Positions 25,308-35,589 are shown, counted from the stretch's first letter. The stretch: 64,000 nt of DNA from Pseudomonadota bacterium (GCA_021849295.1 JAJZTA010000005.1:62339-126338); one strand, 5' to 3'. A program made the numbers and translations. The notes: generated by a model not told the origin, from the letters alone.

Positions 25308-26494
25308 GGGGCGACTTCGCGCAGGGGGGCGTGGGCGAAAACGCGCCCCTGATCGATGCGGAAAAATTGCGCCCCGTCCTGCAGGCTGGCGAAGACCGCC
25401 TCGTCCGTGCCGGTCAGCCAGACCTGTCCCCGCAGCGCGCGCAAAACGGCGAAGAGCTGCTCGCGCCGTTTGGCGTCGAGGTGCGCCGCCACTTCGTCGA
25501 GCAGGATGACCGGCACGAAGCCTTTCTCGGCGCGCATCAGTAGCGCGTGAGCGAGAACGATCGAAACCAGCAAGGCTTTTTGTTCGCCGGTGGAGGATTG
25601 CGCGGCGGGCATGTCCTTCGCCTTGTAAAAAACGGCAAGATCGCCGCGGTGGATGCCTTCCATTGTGCGGCCCGCGGCGCGGTCCTGTTCGCGCGCGGCG
25701 GCGAGTTTGCTTTTGAGGTCGTCCTCGATGTCGACGGCGGGGCGCGTGCCGATCTCGTTTTCCGTCCAGCCGTCGAGGCCCAGCAGCGGCTGCGGAAACA
25801 GCGGCGCTTTTTCGCTCAAGCTGGCGGCGTGGCTTTGCAGGCGTTCGGCGAGCGCGCGCCGCGCGGCGGCGATGGCGACGGCGTGGGAGGACATCTGCCG
25901 CTCCAGCGCGTCGAGCCACGCCGGATCGGCGCGGCCGTCCTGCAGAATCTTCAGCCGCTCGCGCATGGCTTTTTCGTAGCGGTTGAGGCTGGTGCCGTGT
26001 TCCGGCGTATAGGCGGCGACGAGACGGTCGAGGAACTTGCGCCGTGCGCTTGCGCCTTCGAGGAACAGTCTGTCCATCTGCGGGGTCAGCCAGATGACGG
26101 AGAAGAGCGCGGCGAGCGCAGCTTGGCTTTTGGCGTTTTCGCCGTCGATGCGCACGATACGTTTTCTAACGGCGGAGCCGTCGGGGCGGGTCGTCTCCCG
26201 ATCAAGGCCGGTGCCGATGCGCGCGATCCCGCCGTCCACGGTTTCGATTTCGGCGGAGACGGCCCAGAGGTCTTGCGGCCCCGCGGCGCGGTTTTTCATG
26301 TCGAGGATGTCGGCGCCGCGCAAGCCCTTGCCGGGCACCAGCAGGCTGACGGCTTCGAGGATGTTGGTTTTGCCCGCGCCGTTGGGGCCGGTCAGCACGA
26401 CGATGCTGCTTTGCGGGCTTTCGGTCAGGTCGATTCGCGCGGCTTCGTAGCAGCGGAACTGGCTGATATTGATTTTACGCAGGGACGGCGCCAC
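25304..26494 (-). CDS. recF: DNA replication and repair protein RecF
   Basis: A 396-residue SMC-like ATPase that loads RecA at single-stranded gaps with RecO and RecR. The N-terminal ISQFRCYEAARIDL and Walker A GPNGAGKTNILEAVSLL (residues 36-52) are diagnostic; the ABC-type signature is in SSTGEQKALLVSIVLAHA and Walker B in VILLDEVAAHLDAKRR near residues 345-360. The central region is a helical lid. It is followed with a 4-base overlap by the transporter gene. It is the first gene of that unit, with its promoter in the 26495-26590 gap. Confidence 0.95.
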   Translation of the reverse strand: MAPSLRKINISQFRCYEAARIDLTESPQSSIVVLTGPNGAGKTNILEAVSLLVPGKGLRGADILDMKNRAAGPQDLWAVSAEIETVDGGIARIGTGLDRETTRPDGSAVRKRIVRIDGENAKSQAALAALFSVIWLTPQMDRLFLEGASARRKFLDRLVAAYTPEHGTSLNRYEKAMRERLKILQDGRADPAWLDALERQMSSHAVAIAAARRALAERLQSHAASLSEKAPLFPQPLLGLDGWTENEIGTRPAVDIEDDLKSKLAAAREQDRAAGRTMEGIHRGDLAVFYKAKDMPAAQSSTGEQKALLVSIVLAHALLMRAEKGFVPVILLDEVAAHLDAKRREQLFAVLRALRGQVWLTGTDEAVFASLQDGAQFFRIDQGRVFAHAPLREVAP

Positions 26495-26588
26495 GGCATT
26501 TCCCGAATTTCAGATTACTATATTGATTTATAAGCTAAAAACGGCATAAAGACAAAATATTAATGGGAAATCTTATTTACAGAATATA

Positions 26589-26617
26589 TTGACATTATCC
26601 ATAAAGTTGAATATAAC
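26589..26617 (+). promoter_or_regulatory. Strong sigma-70-like promoter before the 26686 gene
   Basis: TTGACA (26589-26594), 17-base spacer, TATAAC (26612-26617): 11 of 12 consensus positions with ideal spacing, in an A/T-rich gap. The start site would fall about 60 bases before the gene. Confidence 0.75.
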
Positions 26618-26685
26618 GTTAGAAACACGATTGAGGCGGGACGATTCCCGTAGCCGCTCAATGACAGGAAAAAAGGGTTAAAGCC

Positions 26686-27243
26686 ATGGGAGAAAAGAAC
26701 CAGCAGCCAAGCGCAGTGATCAGGGCTTTTATGGCGGAGGCGCTCGAAAACCCCCATATGCAGGTGCTGCAAAAAGACCTGCTGAATGGGGCTCTGGGCG
26801 AGCTGGTCTTCCAGATAGAGCCTACCGTGCAGAAAAAATGCACGGCGATGTTCAACGAAGTGGCGGGTTTCCTCGGCCACCCCGAAGACAGGGCGGATAT
26901 GATAGCGGGTCTGCTGATCACCGGAAACTTCAATCCGGTCACCGTCCTGCCGATCAGAATCAGCTCGAAATACACGAATTTCTCTGCCACCGACGTGACG
27001 GAAATGGACGGCTACAAAAGAATTCACCTGGCCGCGCGCAAGGCGGACGTCGCCGTCAGGATCGTCGGCCTGACGCAGGAGGAAAAGCTCCAGCCTTCGC
27101 TGGTCGTCGATATCTCCAAGACCTACGAAGAAGGCCGCGCCGACAGCCGTTACGGCTATCCGGAGATGGCGCCCGAAGGCGCGAAAATGCTGCCCGCGCC
27201 GCCCCCGAAGGCGAAACCTCAGCCCCGCCGCTTCAAAATATAG
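26686..27243 (+). CDS. Conserved-looking unknown cytoplasmic protein
   Basis: A 185-residue protein of unknown family. Residues 1-65 are helical ([22 protein letters not shown]); residues 70-95 contain [20 protein letters not shown]; residues 90-150 are strand-rich with [20 protein letters not shown]; the end is a Pro/Arg tail ([15 protein letters not shown]). No signal or membrane segment. It has a near-consensus promoter and probably high expression. It precedes ndk by 84 bases, so some cotranscription is possible. The basic tail after a Pro stretch echoes the ends of other unknown genes nearby, but the body is unrelated to the 18345-20255 family. Confidence 0.7.
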   Translation: MGEKNQQPSAVIRAFMAEALENPHMQVLQKDLLNGALGELVFQIEPTVQKKCTAMFNEVAGFLGHPEDRADMIAGLLITGNFNPVTVLPIRISSKYTNFSATDVTEMDGYKRIHLAARKADVAVRIVGLTQEEKLQPSLVVDISKTYEEGRADSRYGYPEMAPEGAKMLPAPPPKAKPQPRRFKI

Positions 27244-27326
27244 GCTTGTTTGCCGCTCTTGCCTTTTGGCGCGCAAGAACGTATACAAGGTCTCCCAAAA
27301 AAAACTTACCGAGGAGAGACCGACCC

Positions 27327-27749
27327 ATGGTTATGCAACGCACTTTTTCGATCATCAAGCCCGACGCCACCCGCCGCAACCTGACCGGCAAGATCAACGC
27401 CAAGTTCGAGGAGAACGGCCTGCGTATCGTCGCACAAAAGCGCATCCGCATGACGAAGGAACAGGCGGAACAGTTCTACGCCGTCCACAAGGAGCGTCCG
27501 TTCTATAACGATCTCGTCAAGTTCATGATTTCCGGCCCCGTCGTGGTGCAGGTGCTCGAGGGCGAAGACGCCGTCGCCGCCAACCGCAAGATCATGGGCG
27601 CGACCAACCCCGCCAACGCCGACGCAGGCACAATCCGCAAGGAATTCGCGGAATCCGTCGAAGCGAACTCGGTGCACGGTTCCGACAGCCTTGAAAACGC
27701 GCAAACCGAAATCGCCTTCTTCTTCGCCGAAGACGAAATCGTCGGTTGA
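27327..27749 (+). CDS. ndk: Nucleoside diphosphate kinase
   Basis: A 140-residue enzyme that transfers the gamma phosphate of ATP to nucleoside diphosphates through a phospho-histidine. [13 protein letters not shown] opens the fold, the Kpn-loop region [15 protein letters not shown] follows, and the active-site His is in [16 protein letters not shown] near residue 118. The length is the standard 140. The start at 27327 has GAGGAGA about 10 bases upstream; the ATG at 27333 is a possible alternative. An intrinsic terminator follows. It is a housekeeping single gene. Confidence 0.97.
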   Translation: MVMQRTFSIIKPDATRRNLTGKINAKFEENGLRIVAQKRIRMTKEQAEQFYAVHKERPFYNDLVKFMISGPVVVQVLEGEDAVAANRKIMGATNPANADAGTIRKEFAESVEANSVHGSDSLENAQTEIAFFFAEDEIVG

Positions 27750-27765
27750 TTTCGCTGATGAATTG

Positions 27766-27801
27766 AAAGCCGCGGTGGCCTCCCGCCATCGCGGCTTTTT
27801 T
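27766..27801 (+). terminator. ndk terminator (also serves the convergent kinase gene)
   Basis: AAAGCCGCGGTGGC pairs through a 14-bp stem with GCCATCGCGGCTTT and is followed by a T-run to 27801. The A-rich 5' arm makes it usable in both directions. Confidence 0.88.
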
Positions 27802-27819
27802 CATGCCGTTTGAATGTGA

Positions 27820-30800
27820 TTACTCCGCGAGGAACTGGTCCGCGGCGGCACGGCTGGCGGCGTAAACGTTGCGCAGCTGCGCGATCTTCGGCGCGATGGC
27901 GTCGGCGGAAGCGTCGCCGCGGCCGAGGTTCTGGATCTCCCGCCCGAGGGCGCCGAGCTTGGTGAAGCCGAAGTTCGAGGCCATGCCGGCGAGGTCGTGT
28001 CCGAGAGAGGTCATCGTCTTGACGCTTTTCGCAGCGGCGGCTTTGTCCGCCGCGTCGAGGATCTCGTCCGCCTTGTCGTAGAAGTCTTTCATCAGCGACG
28101 CCATTTGCTCCTTGCCGAGGCTGGATTTGAGAACGCCCAGCGCGTCGGTGTCGATCGCGCTCATGTCCGCTTCGACGCGCGCCGCCTGCGCGACGGGCGC
28201 TGCGGCTTCTGGCGCAGGCGCGGCTTCGCCCGGCGCGTGGATCTCGGCGCGCTCGATGGTGTCGGACGTGTTGATGTCCGGTATCGGAATCCTCGGCTTG
28301 GGCGCGGTCACCGGAATGGAGGTGGTGACTTTGGCGGCGGGGCCGCCGCGCTTGGTGATGCGCGAGAGGATGGCATTGATCTTGTCGGAGCTGACAGGTT
28401 TGGCGCAATAGTCGGTCATGCCGGCCTCGAGGTAGGTCATGATATCCTCGCGCGAAACACTGTCGGTGAGTGCGATGACGGGCGTATCCGCCTGCGACTT
28501 GTCGGGCAGGGCGCGAATCTGGCGCACCACGGCGACGCCGTCGATGCCCGGCGTTTGCATGTCGAGCAGCACGACGTCGACTGGCTGCTCCTGCAGCATG
28601 GCGAGGCAGGCGTCGGTGTTGCCCGCCGCGATTACGGAGTGGCCGCCTTGTCCGAGCATGCTGCTGAAAGCCTGCTGGCCGCCCATGTCGCTGTTGAACA
28701 TCAGGACGTGCAGCGCTGCATTGGCGGCGGCAGAGGGCTGTGCGGGCGCGGCAGGTTGGGGCGGCGGTGCAACGGGCTGCGCGGGCGCGGCGGGCTGTGG
28801 CGGTTGCTGAGGCGCCGCTTGCGGAGCAGGCGCGACAGGTTGTGCCGGCGCTGCGGGTTGTTGCACGGGAGCGGCCGGTTGTGCGGGAGCAGGCTGTAGC
28901 GGGGGCGCGACGGGTTGCGCGGGTGCTGCCGGTTGCTGCACGGGCGCGGCAGGCTGAGGCGGTTGTTGCGGCACGGGTTGCGGCGGCGCGACAGGCTGCG
29001 CGGGCGCGGCCGGCTGTTGTACGGGCGCGACTGGCTGTGCGGGGACAGGCTGCACAGGCGCGACTGGCGGCGGCGCAACGGGTTGCGGCGGCTGTGGCGG
29101 CGCGGCTTGCGGAGGCGGGGCGACTGGCTGTGCGGGCGCGGCCGGTTGTGCCGGTGCGGCGGCTTGCGGCACCTTGCCTGCGGTGCGCGCGCGCTTGGCG
29201 ATTTGCGAGAGGATGGTGTTGAGCTTGTCGGGGTTGATCGGCTTGGCGCAATAGTCGTTCATACCGGCGTCGAGGCAGCGCGATATGTCTTCGCGCGAGA
29301 CGTTGGCCGTCATGGCGATGACGGGCACGTCCGCCTTGGCTTTGTCGGGCAGGCCGCGGATGATGCGCGTGGCGCCGGGGCCGTCGATCTCCGGCATCTC
29401 CATGTCCATCAGCACGACGTCGACGGGTTTGGTTTTCAGGATTTCGATGCCGTCCTTGGCGCTGCTGGCGCAGTAGACGTTGTGGCCTTCCTTGCCGAGC
29501 AGGCCGGCGACGACCTGCTGGTTGATGCTGTTGTCGTCGATCATCAGGACGTTGAGCGGCGCGACGCCCGACGGCGCGCCCGCGGCGCGGCCGCCCGCAG
29601 CGCCAGCGCCCGCCGCCGTTTCCGTTTGTCCGGTGGCGGGCAGGAACGGCAGGACGAAGAAGAAGGTCGTGCCCTTGCCGGGCGCGCTGTCGATCCGGAT
29701 GTCGCCGCCCATGGCGGTGACGAGCTTTTTCGAGATGGAGAGGCCGAGACCGGTGCCGCCGAACTTGCGCGCGGTGCTGGCGTCGGCCTGCTGGTAGGGC
29801 TGGAAGAGCTTCCTTTGCTGTTCGGGCGAAATGCCGATGCCGGTGTCGGCGACGCCGAAGTAGATTTGATGCCTGCCGTCCTTTTCGCCGCGCGACTTGA
29901 CGACGACGGTCACGCCGCCGCGTTCGGTGAACTTGATGGAGTTGCCGATCAGGTTGAGAAGAATTTGCCGCAGGCGCGTCGGGTCGCCGTTGAGCTGCAG
30001 AGCCACCGCGGGGTCGACGTCCGCCTTGAGGTAGATCTTGCGCTCCTCGGCGCGGCCGCTCATCAGCATCACCATGCTGTCGATAAGGCGGGCGAGGTCA
30101 AAGTCGATGGTTTCGAGCTGCATCTTGCCTTCTTCGGCCTTGGAGAAGTCGAGCAGATTGTTGATGAGGCCGAGCAGCGCGTCGCCCGCGTACTGCACGG
30201 TTTCGGCCCATTCCTTCTGCTTGGGCTGGAGCGGCGTGTCGAGCAAGAGGCGCGTCATGCCCATGATGCCGGTCAGCGGCGTGCGGATCTCGTGGCTGAT
30301 GACGGCGAGGAATTCGGATTTCGCCTTGTTGGCGCCGTCCGCCGCCTCCTTGGCCTTTTGCAGCGCCTTCAGGCGCTCGGCCTCGCGGTTGCGCAGGTCG
30401 GCCATCAGATCCTTCTCGCGCTGCATGATGCTGAGCAGGCGCGCCTCGTGCGCCATTTCCGTCGTCTTGTGGCGCTCGATCTCTTCCTTGCGCTTTTGAT
30501 CGGCGAGTTTTTTCGTTCTGCGCGCGTCGGCGGCGCGGGCGATCATCAGCGTGACGGAGGCGCCGGCCAGCAGCGTCATGTGCGCGACGAGAATGAGGCG
30601 GACATAGCCGATGCCGAGATCGTTGGCTACCGCGCCGCCCGCGGCGACAAGCCACGCGACCGTGAAGAGGAACGAGGAGGTTTTTTCCTTCGTCGCGGCC
30701 GCCATCGCCATGCCGGTGACGGCGAGCAGGACCGGAAGCCCGATCGGCAGGGCGCGCAGCAGCACCATATGGCTGAGCCAGGCGAGGCTGCCGACGTTGA

Positions 30801-31758
30801 GTCCCGCGACGGCGAGGCCGATGACGCCCGTGATGAGCCCGAGGGTGACCAGCGCGGACAGGCCGGACTTGGCGCGTCCGGAGAAGAAGACCTGCTGCGT
30901 GAGCAAAAGCGCGTCGGCATAGGCGAAGGCTGCGATCAGGGCGATATAGACGGCGGCGGTGTCGTTGCCCTGCGGCAGAATCTGGTCGCCGGTCATGTAA
31001 AGCAGCAGCTCCGCGCCCATGTAGGCGATCAGCAGGCCGGGCACGATGTTTTTATACCACATCAAAAAGAGCAGCATGATGCCAGCGAGGCAGGCCGTGC
31101 CGATGTAGAGGAAGGTGGTGACGGGCCTGTAGCTTTGCAGCGCGTCGTGATAGCTGCCGTCGTCCTCGAGCCGCGGGCTGAAGCGCAAGGGCACGCCCGC
31201 CGTCGGCTGGATGTAGAGTGCGAAGGTTTTGACGCCGAGGCCGGTCGACAGCGGCACGGCATTTTTCGCCTGTCCGCTCGCCTGCACCTTGTTTTTGATT
31301 TCGCGGCCGTCGATCAGCAGCGGATGGTCGGGATCGTCCGAGGAGAAGAGCGCGATGCGGTCGGCGAGGCCGGTCGTGCCTTGCGGGCGCCGGCCAAGAT
31401 TGAGGATCCAGCGCTGCTTGACGGGATTCTGGTTGTCAACCGTGAAGACGAACCAGTAGGCGGACGCGGTGCCGTCGGGCGTGACCTGATTGTCGTTCGT
31501 CGCGGCCGGCGTGCCGCCGCCCGACTGGTAGGTGCCCAGCACCTGACGGAAGGTGAGGTCGTTTTGCGGATCGTCGACGACGCGCATCTCCGATCCGAGA
31601 TCCACGGAAGACGTCTGCGCCGTCAGCACCGCCTGGACCACGGACGATTGGGCGTGCGCGGGCGCGGGCAGGGCGCACAGCAGCAGCGCGGCGACAAGAC
31701 CCGACGCCGCCTGAATGGATATTCCGGTCCGCAGATATTTCGTGATTTTTGCCTTCAC
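27820..31758 (-). CDS. Hybrid sensor histidine kinase with two receiver domains and an Hpt domain
   Basis: A 1312-residue phosphorelay protein. Signal peptide 1-36; a 7TMR-DISM extracellular domain about 40-205; seven transmembrane helices about 213-408; coiled coil 415-478; HisKA with H489 in [13 protein letters not shown]; HATPase with N605 ([11 protein letters not shown]) and [15 protein letters not shown]; receiver 1 with D741-D742 and phospho-acceptor D785; a 140-residue Pro/Gln/Ala/Val repeat linker (about 865-1010); receiver 2 at 1015-1135 with acceptor D1066 but N-S in place of the acidic pair; Hpt with H1254 ([14 protein letters not shown]). It probably senses a periplasmic carbohydrate or lipid ligand and passes phosphate to an unlinked regulator. 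No partner response regulator is adjacent. Confidence 0.95.
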   Translation of the reverse strand: MKAKITKYLRTGISIQAASGLVAALLLCALPAPAHAQSSVVQAVLTAQTSSVDLGSEMRVVDDPQNDLTFRQVLGTYQSGGGTPAATNDNQVTPDGTASAYWFVFTVDNQNPVKQRWILNLGRRPQGTTGLADRIALFSSDDPDHPLLIDGREIKNKVQASGQAKNAVPLSTGLGVKTFALYIQPTAGVPLRFSPRLEDDGSYHDALQSYRPVTTFLYIGTACLAGIMLLFLMWYKNIVPGLLIAYMGAELLLYMTGDQILPQGNDTAAVYIALIAAFAYADALLLTQQVFFSGRAKSGLSALVTLGLITGVIGLAVAGLNVGSLAWLSHMVLLRALPIGLPVLLAVTGMAMAAATKEKTSSFLFTVAWLVAAGGAVANDLGIGYVRLILVAHMTLLAGASVTLMIARAADARRTKKLADQKRKEEIERHKTTEMAHEARLLSIMQREKDLMADLRNREAERLKALQKAKEAADGANKAKSEFLAVISHEIRTPLTGIMGMTRLLLDTPLQPKQKEWAETVQYAGDALLGLINNLLDFSKAEEGKMQLETIDFDLARLIDSMVMLMSGRAEERKIYLKADVDPAVALQLNGDPTRLRQILLNLIGNSIKFTERGGVTVVVKSRGEKDGRHQIYFGVADTGIGISPEQQRKLFQPYQQADASTARKFGGTGLGLSISKKLVTAMGGDIRIDSAPGKGTTFFFVLPFLPATGQTETAAGAGAAGGRAAGAPSGVAPLNVLMIDDNSINQQVVAGLLGKEGHNVYCASSAKDGIEILKTKPVDVVLMDMEMPEIDGPGATRIIRGLPDKAKADVPVIAMTANVSREDISRCLDAGMNDYCAKPINPDKLNTILSQIAKRARTAGKVPQAAAPAQPAAPAQPVAPPPQAAPPQPPQPVAPPPVAPVQPVPAQPVAPVQQPAAPAQPVAPPQPVPQQPPQPAAPVQQPAAPAQPVAPPLQPAPAQPAAPVQQPAAPAQPVAPAPQAAPQQPPQPAAPAQPVAPPPQPAAPAQPSAAANAALHVLMFNSDMGGQQAFSSMLGQGGHSVIAAGNTDACLAMLQEQPVDVVLLDMQTPGIDGVAVVRQIRALPDKSQADTPVIALTDSVSREDIMTYLEAGMTDYCAKPVSSDKINAILSRITKRGGPAAKVTTSIPVTAPKPRIPIPDINTSDTIERAEIHAPGEAAPAPEAAAPVAQAARVEADMSAIDTDALGVLKSSLGKEQMASLMKDFYDKADEILDAADKAAAAKSVKTMTSLGHDLAGMASNFGFTKLGALGREIQNLGRGDASADAIAPKIAQLRNVYAASRAAADQFLAE

Positions 31759-31921
31759 GCCCTGAAAAGAATCTCCCCCCGTCCTAACAAGACCATTTTG
31801 AACGCTGTCGGGCGGAAACTCAACTAATTCCCCTTTTTTGTAAGGGGAAACACTGGATTTTTAAATGGGGCAAGGCTAGAGTCATAACCTGTCATATTTT
31901 ATTCTGGCGAGGCCATTACCT

Positions 31922-33403
31922 ATGTTAAATCATCGTCTCCTTGCATCCTGTCTGGTGCTTATGGCGTTTCTGACGGCAGGTTTTCCGTCCGCGGCGCGGG
32001 CGCAAATGCAGGATCAGCAGGCCGCGCCGCCCGCGACGGTCCCGACGGTCACCGGCATCCACGTCGATAAAACGGCAAAAAACGCCGTTATTGCGCGCGC
32101 GGAAGCCATTGTCGAGGCGCAGCGGACGGCCTTTGCGATTCTCGCGCAAAAGTCGATGTCGCCCGCCGATTTCAAAACCTACAAGATGCCGGACGACGAG
32201 ACGATCGAGGCGCTGGTGCGGGATTTCCAGATTAGCAACGAGCAGATGTCCTCCAACCGCTATGTGGCCGACTTCACGGTGCGCTTTACGGCGCAACTTA
32301 ATGATTACATAATGGTTCCACCCAACCTCGGTGTCGTTTATGCAACGCCCGGCGCCGTCGCGCCGCCGCCGATGGCGGTGACCTCCGCCACGCCGCAAAC
32401 GCCCGCCACGGCGACAACGCCTGTTGTCACGTCCGCCGCACCGACCTCTGCGCCGGTGACGGATACCTCCGCGCTGACCGGCGTGGCGTCTGCGCAAGCG
32501 GCGCCGCTCAAAAACCGCAATATTCTGGTGTTGCCCTATCTCGAGCGCGCCGACGGCAGCAAGATGCTGTGGGACGATCCCAACCCGTGGCGCGACGCGT
32601 GGCAGAACAAAGGCACGACCAACCCCGTGGCGCACCTGACGATCACCGTGCCGCTCGGTGATTTGACCGACGTTTCTTCCGGCGACCCCAACGCGGTGTG
32701 GCGCAACGATTACCGCACGATCGAGGAGCTGCGCGCCAACTACAACGCGACCTCCGTCGCCGTCGTTCTGGCCCACATGTCGCCTTCCGCCAGCGGCATC
32801 GACATCTACATGTACAGGGACGGCATCTTCACCCGCATTCAGACGGTGCTGGGTACGTTCAACACGGCGGAGGCTTTCAAAAAAGCGGTTCCGGTCGTCA
32901 TCAACGCGCTCGAAAATCCGCAGCCTTACGGCGCCACCGCGCCCGCCGTCGCCATGCAGCAGACGCCTGCGGCCGTGCCGCAAACGCCTTTGGCGACGCC
33001 CGTGCCTCTGGCCGTCATCAACCCATCCGCGCCGCCCGCGCCCACGTTCATGCCGACGCCCACCCTCGCGGCGGCCATGTCCGTCGATGCGATGATGCAA
33101 TTCAGCAATTTCTCGGAATGGATGAAGGCGCAAAAACGCCTGTCGTCCGTCTCGCCGTCGCTTGAGGTCACGATCTCCAGCATTACGACGCACAACGTGG
33201 AGTTCAGTATTTCTTTCACCGGCACGCTCTCTTCCCTGAAGACGGCGCTGGCGGGGCAGGGGCTTGAGCTCAACCCGCCGCTGGACGCGGTCAGCGTTTA
33301 TACGCCGGGCGGTGCCGCGCCGAAAACGGTCTATCAAATCAGGCTGGCCAGCAGCGCCACGCCCGCCGCGCCGTCCACTCCCGCGGCCGCAACAGCCCAA
33401 TGA
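31922..33403 (+). CDS. Secreted DUF2066 protein
   Basis: A 493-residue protein with a signal peptide (LASCLVLMAFLTAGFPSAARA, about 1-27). Residues 40-140 contain the DUF2066 domain start (AIVEAQRTAFAILAQKSM; ISNEQMSSNRYVADFTVRF). A Thr/Ala/Pro-rich linker (about 142-190) leads to NRNILVLPYLERADGSKMLWDD and NPWRDAW at about 200-225, also characteristic. The C-terminal 100 residues are a second mixed domain after another Pro-rich linker. DUF2066 proteins are usually encoded next to hdaA or purM, as here. The stop overlaps the hdaA start by 4 bases. Exact role unknown; periplasmic location is inferred from the signal peptide. Confidence 0.9.
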   Translation: MLNHRLLASCLVLMAFLTAGFPSAARAQMQDQQAAPPATVPTVTGIHVDKTAKNAVIARAEAIVEAQRTAFAILAQKSMSPADFKTYKMPDDETIEALVRDFQISNEQMSSNRYVADFTVRFTAQLNDYIMVPPNLGVVYATPGAVAPPPMAVTSATPQTPATATTPVVTSAAPTSAPVTDTSALTGVASAQAAPLKNRNILVLPYLERADGSKMLWDDPNPWRDAWQNKGTTNPVAHLTITVPLGDLTDVSSGDPNAVWRNDYRTIEELRANYNATSVAVVLAHMSPSASGIDIYMYRDGIFTRIQTVLGTFNTAEAFKKAVPVVINALENPQPYGATAPAVAMQQTPAAVPQTPLATPVPLAVINPSAPPAPTFMPTPTLAAAMSVDAMMQFSNFSEWMKAQKRLSSVSPSLEVTISSITTHNVEFSISFTGTLSSLKTALAGQGLELNPPLDAVSVYTPGGAAPKTVYQIRLASSATPAAPSTPAAATAQ

Positions 33404-34074
33404 ACGCATCGGGACAACGTCCGCCGGAGCAGATTCCCTTCGCGCTGGAACATCGCAGCGCGCACGAGCGCGAGGATTTCTGGGTTTCCGACTGCAACCG
33501 CGCCGCCGTCGCCTGGCTCGACAAATATCCCGACTGGCCCGGATGCGCGCTGGTGATCTACGGCCCGCCCGCCAGCGGCAAGACCCATCTTTGCAAGGTC
33601 TGGCAGAAAAAATCCGCCGCGGCGGCGATGGAGAGCGTCGAGGCCATGCAGGATTGGCGCGGCGGCCCCGTGTCCGTCGTGATCGACGATGCCCTGCGTT
33701 TCATCGGCGACCGCGAAAAGGAAGAATATCTCTTTCACCTCTATAACTTCATGCAGGGGCATGGCGTCCATATGCTGCTGGCGTCGGACAAGCCGGTGGC
33801 GCAATGGCCGTTCGTGCTGCCGGACTTGAAATCGCGTCTCATGGCCGCGCCGGCCGTGGCGATCGGCTCGCCCGACGACGCGCTGATGGCGATTGTGTTG
33901 GCCAAGCTTTTCTCCGACCGGCAGATCTTCGTGCCGCAGGGGGTGATCGACTTCATCCTGCCGCGCATCGAGCGGTCATTCGCTGCCATGAGCCGCATCG
34001 TCGACGACATCGACCGCCGCGCCTTAAGCGAAAAGCGCCCCGTTACCGTGCCGCTGGTCAGGGAGCTGCTCTAG
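33400..34074 (+). CDS. hdaA: HdaA/Hda-like regulator of DnaA
   Basis: A 224-residue AAA+ protein related to DnaA domain III without the DNA-binding domain, like Caulobacter HdaA, which promotes ATP hydrolysis by DnaA on the sliding clamp to prevent reinitiation. The clamp-binding-like N-terminus contains EQIPFALEHR; Walker A is GPPASGKTHLC at residues 51-61, Walker B VVIDDALRF near residue 87, and the sensor 2/lid region is RIERSFAAMSRIVDDIDRRAL. The start overlaps the DUF2066 stop (ATGA), the arrangement seen in other alphaproteobacteria. No downstream partner is coupled. Confidence 0.92.
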   Translation: MNASGQRPPEQIPFALEHRSAHEREDFWVSDCNRAAVAWLDKYPDWPGCALVIYGPPASGKTHLCKVWQKKSAAAAMESVEAMQDWRGGPVSVVIDDALRFIGDREKEEYLFHLYNFMQGHGVHMLLASDKPVAQWPFVLPDLKSRLMAAPAVAIGSPDDALMAIVLAKLFSDRQIFVPQGVIDFILPRIERSFAAMSRIVDDIDRRALSEKRPVTVPLVRELL

Positions 34075-34111
34075 CGCGTTCCGTTTTCTGTCAAATTCAA
34101 AAAGGGAGGCT

Positions 34112-34318
34112 TCAGGCGATGATGTCCGGCAGGAGCATGCTTTCCATTTTCGAGATGGAATCCTTCAGGAAGAGCTTGCGCTTCTTCAAACGGTTGAGGC
34201 GCAGGAAATCGACGGGCGTCGATTCCGACAACTGCTCGATGACGACATCAAGATCGCGGTGCTCGGTCTTGAGTTCCTCAAGCGCCTTTTGCAGCTCTTC
34301 CTGTTCTTCCGCCATCAT
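34112..34318 (-). CDS. DUF465 (YdcH-like) protein
   Basis: A 68-residue helical hairpin protein. LQKALEELKTEHRDLDVVIEQL, then LRLNRLKKRKLFLKDSISKM matches the DUF465 family pattern of two helices with a central basic LKKRKL. Bacterial members are small cytoplasmic proteins of unknown function. A second ATG three bases inside could also be used. It is convergent with hdaA. Confidence 0.9.
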   Translation of the reverse strand: MMAEEQEELQKALEELKTEHRDLDVVIEQLSESTPVDFLRLNRLKKRKLFLKDSISKMESMLLPDIIA

Positions 34319-34476
34319 TGTGAAAATTCGCCCTCATTCCTGCGGGTTGCAGGATAACAGAAAAAGCGTTTAATTTTAAGCTTTATTTGTTGCATTCTTT
34401 CCCCGTCGGGCGCACTTTATTTTCCTGGTGTGCACACCTTCCAAAGACTTAATAACGACCGAAAAGGGATTATAAC

Positions 34477-35583
34477 GTGAGCCAGAAACCTGATACAGCA
34501 GCCCCCAAAAAACGCATCGGCATCCTCACCAGCGGCGGCGACTGCGCCGGCCTGAACGCCATCATCCGCTCCGTCGTCTTCGCGGCGACCAAGCGCGGCT
34601 GGGAAGTCATCGGGATTGAGGACGGCACGGCGGGCCTGCTCGAGAATCCGCGCCGTTATAAAGTGCTGACGCGCCAGATGTTCGACGCTTCGGTCATGCG
34701 GCTCGGCGGCACGATTCTCGGCACGACCAACAAGGGCAACCCCTTCAAGTTCCCCATGCCGGACGGCACGTTCAAGGACCGCACGCAGGAGATCATCGAC
34801 GGCTTCAAGGAGACCGGCATCGAGGCGCTGATCGGCATCGGCGGCGACGGCAGCATGGCGATTCTGAAGACGCTGGCCGAGCGCGGCGGCATCAAGCTGG
34901 TCTGCATTCCCAAAACGATTGATAACGACGTGGGCAAGACGGAGAATTCCGTCGGCTTCGTCACCGCGGCCTATGTCGCGACCGAGGCGCTCGACAGGTT
35001 GCAGCCGACTGCCGCCTCGCACGACCGCGTGATGGTGCTGGAAGTGATGGGCCGCGACGCGGGCGCGATCGCCATTTCGGCGGGCATCGCCGGCGCGGCG
35101 GACGTCATCCTCATCCCCGAAATCCCTTACGATATCGACAAGGTGGTGGAAAAAATCAAGGACGTGCGCGACAACGAAGGGCGCAACTTCGCGCTGGTCG
35201 TCGTCTCCGAAGCGGTCAAGACCGTCGACGGCAAGGCCTTGCAGGTCGAGCACGTCGGCGGCGAAAAGCGCTACGGCGGCATCGGCCACTATATCGGCCA
35301 CCAGATCGCCGAGAAGACCGGCTTCGAAACGCGCGTTACGGTGCTGGGCCACGTGCAGCGCGGCTGCGCGCCCATCCCCGAAGACCGCCTGATCGCCGCC
35401 GCCTTCGGCGTGCATGCGGTGGAGCTGGTCGCGGCGGGCAAATTCGACCGCATGGTCGGCTGGTCGAACCGCAAAGTCATCGACGTGCCAATCCAGGAGG
35501 CCATCGCCAGCCAGCAGGAAGTCGATCTCGACGGCGCGCTGGTCAAAACCGCGCGTTCGCTGGGGATCTGCCTCGGAGACTAA
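34477..35583 (+). CDS. pfkA: 6-phosphofructokinase (PfkA family, mixed-type nucleotide site)
   Basis: A 368-residue enzyme that phosphorylates fructose 6-phosphate at C1 in glycolysis. The phosphoryl-donor site has TSGGDCAGLNAIIR, the GGDGSMAIL loop and the catalytic PKTIDNDVGKTENSVGF. In the E. coli numbering the two discriminating positions are Gly104 (as in ATP enzymes) and Lys124 (as in pyrophosphate enzymes), so donor preference cannot be read directly. The fructose-phosphate site VLEVMGRDAGAIAI and GHVQRGCAP are present. The length is slightly longer than E. coli PfkA. It begins alone and is followed 6 bases later by the L,D-transpeptidase gene. Confidence 0.93.
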   Translation: MSQKPDTAAPKKRIGILTSGGDCAGLNAIIRSVVFAATKRGWEVIGIEDGTAGLLENPRRYKVLTRQMFDASVMRLGGTILGTTNKGNPFKFPMPDGTFKDRTQEIIDGFKETGIEALIGIGGDGSMAILKTLAERGGIKLVCIPKTIDNDVGKTENSVGFVTAAYVATEALDRLQPTAASHDRVMVLEVMGRDAGAIAISAGIAGAADVILIPEIPYDIDKVVEKIKDVRDNEGRNFALVVVSEAVKTVDGKALQVEHVGGEKRYGGIGHYIGHQIAEKTGFETRVTVLGHVQRGCAPIPEDRLIAAAFGVHAVELVAAGKFDRMVGWSNRKVIDVPIQEAIASQQEVDLDGALVKTARSLGICLGD

Positions 35584-35589
35584 ACGCTC

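Noticed and set aside
28670-29190. DNA repeats in the kinase linker considered as a CRISPR or minisatellite
   Set aside because: Repeats are irregular, in-frame Pro/Gln/Ala codons within the kinase gene, with no spacers.
28915-31827. Plus-strand 970-codon frame over the hybrid kinase
   Set aside because: Antisense of a validated kinase gene; composition is low-complexity Arg/Gly/Val/Asp and has no domain.
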